Assembly: GCA_002699335.1 (NCBI GenBank)
Contig: PACG01000056.1
Coordinates: 224 to 5,495 of the forward strand
Source of the DNA: Candidatus Poribacteria bacterium
GTDB lineage: Bacteria; Poribacteria; WGA-4E; UBA9662
Reading direction: 5' to 3'
DNA: 5,272 bases
Shown: positions 1 through 5,272 of the stretch, piece after piece
Layout of the letters: each line of letters begins with the position of its first letter
Position numbering within the stretch: the stretch's first letter is position 1
Position numbers and translations under genes: made by a program
The notes under the pieces: generated by a model
Told to the model about the DNA's origin: nothing
Database searches by the model: none
Seen by the model: the letters and a program-made list of their open reading frames with translations, nothing else

Positions 1-359
1 AAGTCGGTGTTATTTAAGGATAAGCTCTAAACCAATACAGGTGATCATGTTTTTCATTTTTACTCCCCAAGACACTCGCTAACTCTTGAATTCAGCTTTA
101 GCATAAGCGCCAATTCGAAATAGATCGATTTCCGCCATCATTATACAGTAACAGACAAAGTTATCAACACATTGCCGATCTTCTTGACCTTGAATGGGAG
201 CCTCCTGTTTTTTGTAGCAACCGAAAGCAATACACCTTCGATCGTTAGGGTATTGGGTACTAGTGAAAAATGGTTTGGCGTGTTGCGTATCCAGTCTGTT
301 GAAGAACTACTGATGACGGCTGTGAATGCTGCTGCTATCAACGCGAATTGGGATAACTA
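1..359. other. No recognised gene; short plus-strand open frame of unknown status
   Basis: No RNA gene, repeat or known protein was recognised here. The plus strand is open from just after a TAG at 121-123 to a TAA at 361-363. The readable part includes LNGSLLFFVATESN, LGTSEKWFGVLRIQ and MTAVNAAAINANWDNY. Only a TTG at 172 could start it, without a clear ribosome binding site, so if coding it is more likely the 3' end of a broken gene than a complete one. The minus strand is also open over 141-341, so one of the two is a shadow and neither is assured. The plus-strand stop overlaps the stop of the convergent DUF5916 gene (TAG at 362-360). No hairpin terminator for that gene was found. Confidence 0.3.
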
Positions 360-2798
360 CTAAATTCCCAACCAATAGGTTAGCTTGACCAGAAAGATAT
401 TCGATCCCGCATCCGAAAAAGTATCGAGGATATTAGAGAAAGCGCGATTATCCAGATCTTCAGCGGCAGGTCGATCCAGCTTGCCATGTCGATTTTGCGA
501 CCAAACTACAAACAGGGTACTTCCCGGCTGGAATTCCCATCGTAAGACAGCGTTTCCTCGCAGAGATCGACGGTGAAAGTCACGATTTTCACCCAAATCG
601 AATGAACTGAACTCGTAGGTTTTGGGTGCAACTAAGGCTTTGAAATTCTCAAAGTCGCCGACCGCTAGATAGGGTTGTAAGTAAAGCTGAAAACTGAGGT
701 TGGGCGCAAAACTGATCGAGGCTCGGGTAGTCAGGTCAATTGTTCGACTATCGAGTTCGCCGTAGATAAATCGGTCTTGATCGGCTTGATCCTTGACAAC
801 GCTAACCCACTGGGCATAAGAGATACGGTGTGAATAGCTCGGTTCAAGGCCAAAAACGACATTAGACCGTCCCTTAATTTCAATGTCAGACGAGAGCCGC
901 CATCGGGAGGAAAAACCGTCGTCGCTAACGGAGAAAGAGGGCCTTAATCCTACTGTCACCATTTTGTTTCGATTGGTGTATAACCGACCGCTGAGATACC
1001 AACCGGCGGGATCAATCGTAGTCACCTCTCTGGAAACATCGTAGTCGGGTAAACTACGCCCTACCGAGATGTATCCATCCCACAAATTGCTTAGTTCACC
1101 CGACAACCAGAGTGCCTGATATCGACTGGTCGGCATCATCTGGTAGTTCCAATTTCGACGAAACATCATGCCAATATACCCACTTCTCAACACCCACCAG
1201 GGGGTTTCTCGGATCAAGCGAAAATAGGTGGTGGAATCGACCCGCCCTTGCCCGCTCCGGCGTTGAAACCCAAGGTCGGTATAGTCGAAATCAGGATTGA
1301 CAACGGCCAAATGCGTTTGCCCTCTCACGATTCCCTTGTTTTTATCGATCTCTACATGTCCCAGAAAGCCGCGTTTTTCAGTTTGGCTCAGTCCCATTAT
1401 ACCCGATAACAGGTAGGCGTTATCGTTGATCTTCCAATCCCAATCGACCATCTGCACATAGGCGGATTCGGCATCAACTCGATTAACCGCCGTCAACATG
1501 CCACCCACCCAGGAATTTTTGCCGAAATCTTGTTTCAGGCGACCCACAAAGTAGTTGGTCAGCGGTTCAATCAGGAATTGCTCCTCTTGATCTCCTTGTT
1601 TAATTTTGGCGTATTCGGGCGAGGTAACAGCGTTCAAAATACCGATGTTGGTACGACCAGGAAGTTTGCCCGATACTTTTACCGCACCCAGAATGGTGGT
1701 GGCATCGGGTTGACCCAATACCTCCACCTCACTGGGCACCGGGAAGCGACCCGGCCGTTTCCCAATTCGGCGTGAATAGAAAAGGTCGTAATCAGAGTTA
1801 GAGAAAATGGAAGCGCCTTCAACAAAAAAAGGCCTACGCTCCCGAAATTGGTCTTCGTAGGCAGAGAGATTGAGTTGTGCCGGGTCGGCCTCAACTTGAC
1901 CGAAGTCAGGATTGAAAGTTGCATTGAGCGAAATAGAAGGGGTTATTCCGTAACGCAAGTCTAAACCCGCATTGCCGAATGGGTCTAGCGGTTCATCGGA
2001 TTCGGAGATAACTCGGCCCATACCATAGGGAATCAGTTCCAGATGGCGGGGTGGATTGATGCTCTTGATTCCCTCCAGGTGCCCCCAAAATTCGACATTG
2101 CCTCGGACATATCGACGAATTAAGACCCATGATATTCGTTCATTCTTGCGGCTGATAGAACGACTGACATTCAAGCCCCAGGTGTATTGGTCTTGCGGAC
2201 TAAAACGCAGTACATGGTAAGGAATTTTATACTCAACACACCATCCTTGGTCATTGATATCAGTTTCGGCCTGCCAAACAGCGTCCCAAGTTGTATCCCG
2301 ATGATAATCGTTAGCGTAAACGCCATCATCCAATACACCGGCTGCATTGACTTGAAACCAGCAACCCGAACGGTGATCGTGATGTGGATCGAGATTCAGG
2401 CTAACCCAATCGGAGGAGAAGACCTGGTCTCGTCGTGTCAATCGGGCTATGATCTTGTCGGGTTCGCTATCGTAACACGTGACAGCCACATAAAGGGCAT
2501 GATCGTCGTAAGCTATCTGAAAAATGGTACGTTCGGTGGGAGGCTGGCCTTCATCCGGTTCGCGTTGCACCAAATCGTCGTTAATAGGGGCTGTTTGCCA
2601 AATGGCATCATCCAGTCGCCCATCGATTTTGGGTGGAACTTTCTCGATACGGACAGCACGAGCCGTTTTTAATACCTGGTCTGGTGTTTGGTGGGCAGTC
2701 GTCTGAAAGGAAAAGATTTGCGTTAGGGAAATGGTAAGAAACAGCAGTTTCAAACCAAAAGATAGTGGTTTAGGTAGGGGAACATCTGAGTCAGTCAA
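360..2798 (-). CDS. Exported CBM9-like / DUF5916 domain protein (putative outer-membrane beta-barrel)
   Basis: 812 residues, complete. The N-terminus carries a signal peptide (hydrophobic core about residues 16-32, LKLLFLTISL onward; likely cleavage near A35). Residues about 48-250 form a carbohydrate-binding-module-9-like (DOMON-like) beta-sandwich, opening with VPPKIDGRLDDAIWQ and including ALYVAVTCYDSEP. Residues about 255-812 match DUF5916; its hallmark is at 291-328 (LNATFNPDFGQVEADPAQLN, then YEDQFRERRPFFVEG). The rest alternates polar and aromatic residues like transmembrane beta strands and ends in LVKLTYWLGI, a plausible last barrel strand. Family members are usually about 700-900 residues, so this one looks whole. 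The domain order is seen; an outer-membrane location and glycan or surface binding are inferred, and the biochemical role of the family is unknown. The start is a TTG (2796-2798) with AGGAG six bases upstream and an in-frame TAG at 2808-2810, so the frame cannot extend further. A second TTG at 2751-2753 would give a more compact signal peptide (MKLLFLT...) but has no ribosome binding site. The gene stands alone; no partner or terminator is evident. Confidence 0.93.
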   Translation of the reverse strand: MTDSDVPLPKPLSFGLKLLFLTISLTQIFSFQTTAHQTPDQVLKTARAVRIEKVPPKIDGRLDDAIWQTAPINDDLVQREPDEGQPPTERTIFQIAYDDHALYVAVTCYDSEPDKIIARLTRRDQVFSSDWVSLNLDPHHDHRSGCWFQVNAAGVLDDGVYANDYHRDTTWDAVWQAETDINDQGWCVEYKIPYHVLRFSPQDQYTWGLNVSRSISRKNERISWVLIRRYVRGNVEFWGHLEGIKSINPPRHLELIPYGMGRVISESDEPLDPFGNAGLDLRYGITPSISLNATFNPDFGQVEADPAQLNLSAYEDQFRERRPFFVEGASIFSNSDYDLFYSRRIGKRPGRFPVPSEVEVLGQPDATTILGAVKVSGKLPGRTNIGILNAVTSPEYAKIKQGDQEEQFLIEPLTNYFVGRLKQDFGKNSWVGGMLTAVNRVDAESAYVQMVDWDWKINDNAYLLSGIMGLSQTEKRGFLGHVEIDKNKGIVRGQTHLAVVNPDFDYTDLGFQRRSGQGRVDSTTYFRLIRETPWWVLRSGYIGMMFRRNWNYQMMPTSRYQALWLSGELSNLWDGYISVGRSLPDYDVSREVTTIDPAGWYLSGRLYTNRNKMVTVGLRPSFSVSDDGFSSRWRLSSDIEIKGRSNVVFGLEPSYSHRISYAQWVSVVKDQADQDRFIYGELDSRTIDLTTRASISFAPNLSFQLYLQPYLAVGDFENFKALVAPKTYEFSSFDLGENRDFHRRSLRGNAVLRWEFQPGSTLFVVWSQNRHGKLDRPAAEDLDNRAFSNILDTFSDAGSNIFLVKLTYWLGI

Positions 2799-2804
2799 GT
2801 GGAA

Positions 2805-2809
2805 CTCCT
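2805..2809 (-). promoter_or_regulatory. Ribosome binding site deciding a TTG start
   Basis: The minus strand reads TAGGAGTTCCACTTG. AGGAG lies six bases before the TTG, an ideal Shine-Dalgarno spacing. This matters because no ATG or GTG start exists near the 5' end of the DUF5916 frame, and an in-frame TAG overlaps the upstream edge of this site (2808-2810). Strong Shine-Dalgarno sites are less common in Bacteroidota, which makes this one useful for calling the start. Confidence 0.7.
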
Positions 2810-2810
2810 A

Positions 2811-3420
2811 GTTTTAGTCATTAGAAAGTTGTTGAGTTTAGCCCATAAAAGTCAATAGCCTAACGATAAGGGACCTGACTAATCAACCCACTACGGACGC
2901 ACTCATCGTTTGACGTAACAAATTTGTAGAAAGTTGAGGTAGACTAAACTGAGACGCTATTTTCACACGCCTCGGCTCGATATTCGTAAGGCACTTTCAC
3001 GGGGCCAGGAAAAGTATCGAAAGCCCCACCTAGAATCGTGGCTTAGTTGACACCAATAATATACAGTTCCAGATTCAGCCACCATGGCACCTAACGAGCT
3101 ACCACAGCACCAAACCACAGCTGAAGAAAGTTTAAATCGATTTTATTCTGCCACTGGGTAATAATCCAAATCAGCGACTTCTATGAAATCGAACTCGTTT
3201 TCCGTATTTGGAGGTAGAGGTTAATTGCTCTATCGACGGGTGGGACTAATTCTATACCCTACCTATACCGCCAGATCTTTGGGCCACTTCTGCTAACATC
3301 AGCTTACCTATCGCTTACCTTTCTCTGATCAATTGCCAGCCGCTGACGGTATAGGTTCAACGACAAAACAGGCCTCCGAGTTCATCAAGTGATGGCCTAT
3401 GCTTGACAAATACTATGGTC
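2811..3420. other. Gene-free, stop-rich stretch between the DUF5916 gene and the IS1 remnant
   Basis: About 600 bases with no open frame of useful length on either strand. It must contain the promoter of the DUF5916 gene, but I could not find a convincing Bacteroidota -7 (TAnnTTTG) or -33 (TTG) pair, nor a good sigma-70 pair. A 10-bp direct repeat, TAGAAAGTTG, occurs at 2822-2831 and 2927-2936, upstream of the gene. A 32-codon protein-like trace is on the minus strand at 2944-3042, bounded by stops. The right part, roughly from 3213, may be the decayed 5' portion of the IS1-like element, but no reading frame survives to show it. Confidence 0.5.
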
Positions 3421-3891
3421 GTAGTGTTTTATCTCTATAAAGATTAATTTTAATCTTGTGGATTCAGGGTAGAAAACTGCCTTAAAACACCTTCAAAGAG
3501 CATGTACCGGGGCCACCACATACTCAGAGCCACTTTGCCTCTTGCTCCGTTGGATGAAGCCTGGAGTTTGGGTCAATAAAGGCTGGCTGTGGACCGTCCT
3601 GTGCCGTAGAACTCAGCACATTGTGGCCTTTTATATCGGTGATCAAGGCGCAAAAGATTTACCAACTTTTATGGACCAAAGCAGCTGTGGAATAGCAATA
3701 TTGTCTGGCCGACAGTGTCAAGTGTCTCACATGGAGCGTTGAGATTGTACTTTGCGATAAGGGCAGGCTCGGTCTGTTCGAAAAAGGCTTTCATTTTCGC
3801 AGGGCGAAGATTTCCATCGTATGCTCACGGAGTGGTTTATTACGACCACAACTTGACGAGGAAAGACCAACTGCTACCACTTACTTTGTGA
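3421..3891 (+). pseudogene. IS1-family transposase (InsB-like DDE), frameshifted and internally deleted
   Basis: Joining frames recovers an IS1 transposase. LPLAPLDEAWSL (from 3535) carries the first catalytic D of the LDE.WSF motif. A frameshift near 3570 leads to VNKGWLWTVLCRRTQHIVAFYIGD (from 3572), the classic NK.WLW..LCRRT.QIVAF..GD block. HMER (to 3739) holds the catalytic E. Then come an in-frame TGA (3740-3742, where the family has F or W), DCTLR, a TAA (3758-3760), and VRKRLSFSQGEDFHRMLTEW, matching the VRKTLSFSK region. Another shift near 3850 gives HNLTRKDQLLPLTL and the final TGA. Between GD and HMER about 20-25 residues are missing, including the second catalytic D (YSD.W motif). 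Upstream, frame 1 reads FYLYKD, two stops (3445-3447 and 3451-3453), then GFRVENCLKTPSKSMYR, which may be the worn helix-turn-helix of the upstream frame; that part is inference. At least two shifts, several stops and the lost aspartate make it non-functional. Confidence 0.85.
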
Positions 3892-3899
3892 CCACTACC
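3877..3899 (+). repeat. Right terminal inverted repeat of the IS1-like element
   Basis: Reading inward on the minus strand the end is GGTAGTGGTCACAAAGTAAG followed by TGG. This fits the 20-25 bp terminal repeats of IS1-family elements, and its position immediately after, and overlapping, the end of the transposase frame is the strongest argument. No faithful partner copy remains on the left, so the assignment rests on position and on resemblance to IS1-type ends. Confidence 0.65.
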
Positions 3900-3932
3900 C
3901 ATTTTTCTACAAGATTCTACAGGATCGAGTGG

Positions 3933-3967
3933 CAGATCAGCGGAATCAACTTCAACCCGCTGATCTG
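3933..3967 (-). terminator. Perfect 11-bp hairpin downstream of the alkB-like remnant
   Basis: CAGATCAGCGG (3933-3943) is exactly complementary to CCGCTGATCTG (3957-3967), with a 13-base loop. It lies about 58 bases past the stop of the minus-strand alkB-like remnant and 34 bases outside the IS1 end, so it could be the old terminator of that gene. No run of T follows the stem on either strand, so an intrinsic terminator is not proven. A leftover of another repeat is the alternative. Confidence 0.4.
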
Positions 3968-4024
3968 TTACATAGGCAGATACAATCAGCTCCAGTTCTC
4001 TGGTCCAGGGAATTATATTTGAGT

Positions 4025-5074
4025 TTATACCGGGGCATATTGCTTTTCCCACTTATCCAGATCAGGAGTAATGATGCGATACCAGATTGGGGGAATCAAG
4101 CAAATCAACAGAATCGTAAGATAGCCATAGGACATTTGCGGGGCGTGGATACGGAGATCCAGTTTCCAGAACTGCACTTTAGGTTTTTCGTGGTGCGCGG
4201 AATGCCGGGTAAGGGAGAATAAGACTATAGCGTTCATGCGCTTATTCGTGTTCCAGGAGTGTTCCGGTCTTACCGGTGTCCTCGGGGCTCTTGTCAGTTC
4301 GTAATGCTCTATGTAATTCACTACTTCCAATAGAAATTTCGCAAACACTGCCTAGCTCAGAAATAACACCAGCCAAATATGCCGCTAACCAGGTAAAACA
4401 GACCAATCCAGAGAAGGGACATGAGATATCCGGTGATCATCCCGTACCTGAAAGAGAATACGCTATAGCTCTTTTTCCGCAGGCGCTTCAGCTCTAACTT
4501 CCAGGCACTAATATGTCCGTCAACGGTGGACCGGATGAAAAATGCATACACATTTTCTCTTTTTTGCCGTTGCCGGATCCGCGTCCGTGCCTACGGTCAC
4601 ATGGTGACCATAAACGTGTTCAAGGGAAAAATCTGCATACAGCTGATGGAGAACGGCGATCTTCCTTCCAACATGGCAATTCGGTTCTTGATCCTGTGAG
4701 TGAGCTCGTGGGCGGCAACAGTACCGTATCCGCTGACCATAAACCTGATCACAGCACCAATATAATCGGTCCAGCTACTGCCATTTCTGGCGGTTATAAA
4801 ATCGCATGCGAAGCCCCTTTATAGGAGGTTACCCAGGCCCAGAAAATCTTGAGTGCTGCTTCCAGAAGCCCAGGTCAGGCTCGGCAGGAGTAAAATTAGC
4901 GTGGGCAATGCCTGATGAAGCGGAACTTCCAACAGCCAGGGTAGCTGTATTCCGCGGGATAGGAGAGGCTTCACCAAACACTGCATCGCCGCCGACAACC
5001 ACCATGCATAGAATACCTACAGTAACCGAGGCTGCTATAAGAGGGATGGTGTAATACTTGATATAGTGATACAT
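4025..5074 (-). pseudogene. AlkB-type alkane 1-monooxygenase / membrane fatty-acid desaturase family, decayed
   Basis: Intact members are integral-membrane di-iron hydroxylases of about 350-400 residues that oxidise alkyl chains with oxygen. Here the family is readable from end to end on the minus strand but in broken frames. Segment A starts at an ATG (5072-5074, in-frame TGA just before it): MYHYIKYYTIPLIAAS to GDAVFGE. After a shift near 4950-4970, segment B reads LPWLLEVPLHQALPTL, then a TAA at 4819-4821, then VSGYGTVAAHELTHR (histidine box 1). A shift near 4640-4660 gives segment C, ADFSLEHVYGHHVTVGTDAD (box 2, EHxxGHH). A shift in an A-run near 4560-4565 gives segment D, RENVYAFFIRSTVDGHISAW and a membrane stretch (GYLMSLLWIGLFYLVSGIFG). 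A shift near 4370 and a TAG at 4352-4354 lead into segment E: VFAKFLLEVVNYIEHYE, HSWNTNKR, LTRHSAHHEKP (box 3) and GYLTILLICLIPPIWYRI, stopping at TAA 4025-4027. All four histidine motifs survive, though NYIEHYE has E where the family has G. At least four shifts and two stops rule out an active product. Alkane, fatty acid or other substrate cannot be told. Confidence 0.9.
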
Positions 5075-5272
5075 TCAGGCTCACGCTATATATCAGCCTT
5101 GAAATTTAGACAAGGGGTTGGTTTTCGTGCAATTATAATTCCGATACCCGGCCGCGTTTCCAACCTACGGGAAAATGAATCAATGAAGGATTCAATCCTA
5201 ACATCTTCTAATCTGGAATCACTGGCAGTTCGAGAAATGAATTATACCTGTTGCCGAAAAACACAGTGATCG
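5075..5272. other. Upstream region of the alkB-like remnant, nothing assigned
   Basis: No gene recognised. This would be the promoter side of the minus-strand alkB-like remnant. The minus strand holds TTGTCT, 17 bases, then TATAGC about 25 bases before the ATG, a weak sigma-70-like arrangement that I do not trust. A small palindrome, AGGATTcAATCCT, lies near 5188-5200. The plus-strand open frame across this region has no protein-like features. Confidence 0.3.

Larger units (their letters stand above)
3421..3899 (+). mobile_element. Remnant of an IS1-family insertion sequence
   Basis: This is the 3' part of an IS1-like element: a broken InsB-type transposase that runs directly into a terminal inverted repeat at 3877-3899, with the transposase stop (TGA 3889-3891) lying inside the repeat, a compact arrangement typical of the family. 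The left end is not secure. A GGTAGAGGTTA at 3213-3223 resembles the outer end of the right repeat (GGTAGTGGTCA, minus strand) at 9 of 11 bases and would give an element of about 690 bp, close to the usual IS1 size of about 700-770 bp. No convincing 8-9 bp target duplication was seen at that candidate. The element is not able to move by itself. Confidence 0.75.

Noticed and set aside
385..2706. Plus-strand open frames inside the DUF5916 gene (for example 2187-2672, 161 codons, and 1530-1775)
   Set aside because: They lie wholly opposite the well-supported DUF5916 frame, show no family motif or plausible start signal, and are antisense shadows.
3542..3742. A complete 66-residue small protein
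   Set aside because: Its sequence is an internal piece of an IS1 transposase; homology continues before its start in another frame and past its stop in the same frame.
3840..4052. Minus-strand 70-codon frame between the IS end and the alkB-like remnant
   Set aside because: It runs through the IS inverted repeat and the antisense of the transposase tail. A stretch WTRELELIV could be a shifted alkB C-terminal tail, but this is too weak to call.
3929..4824. Plus-strand open frames over the alkB-like remnant (3929-4222, 4276-4497, 4513-4824)
   Set aside because: The minus strand carries clear AlkB motifs over the same bases; the plus-strand translations resemble no family.
4806..5269. Plus-strand frames at 4806-5054 and 5066-5269
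   Set aside because: The first is antisense to the AlkB N-terminal part; the second has no ribosome binding site, motif or protein-like pattern.
1..5272. A novel multi-gene system such as defence, toxin-antitoxin or CRISPR
   Set aside because: Only one intact gene is present and the rest is explained by an IS remnant and a pseudogene; no repeat array, retron-like or toxin-antitoxin arrangement was seen.

Overview
The window is 5.3 kb of bacterial DNA with one intact gene and a long stretch of decayed sequence. The intact gene (360-2798, minus strand) encodes an exported, CBM9-like plus DUF5916 outer-membrane-type protein. This family is most typical of Bacteroidota. The IS1-type remnant and the AlkB-like remnant would fit a Cytophagales/Spirosoma-like genome, but the genus is inference, with no rRNA or other marker to test it.

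Layout from left to right. Positions 1-359 hold no recognised gene; a 63-codon plus-strand open frame ends there, with its stop overlapping the stop of the DUF5916 gene. Positions 360-2798 are the DUF5916 gene, with a TTG start and a clear ribosome binding site. Positions 2811-3420 are about 600 bases of stop-riddled sequence. From about 3421 to 3899 lies a broken IS1-family transposase in plus orientation, with a recognisable right inverted-repeat end at 3877-3899. An 11-bp perfect hairpin follows at 3933-3967. Positions 4025-5074 (minus strand) hold a nearly full-length but multiply frameshifted gene of the AlkB alkane 1-monooxygenase / membrane fatty-acid desaturase family; all its histidine motifs are still readable when the frames are joined. 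Positions 5075-5272 show nothing convincing.

The genes do not form an operon. The best reading is a degrading genomic zone: an AlkB-type hydroxylase gene and a neighbouring IS1-like element have both lost function, while the DUF5916 gene next to them is preserved. I see no CRISPR array, tRNA or rRNA, and no convincing new multi-gene system.
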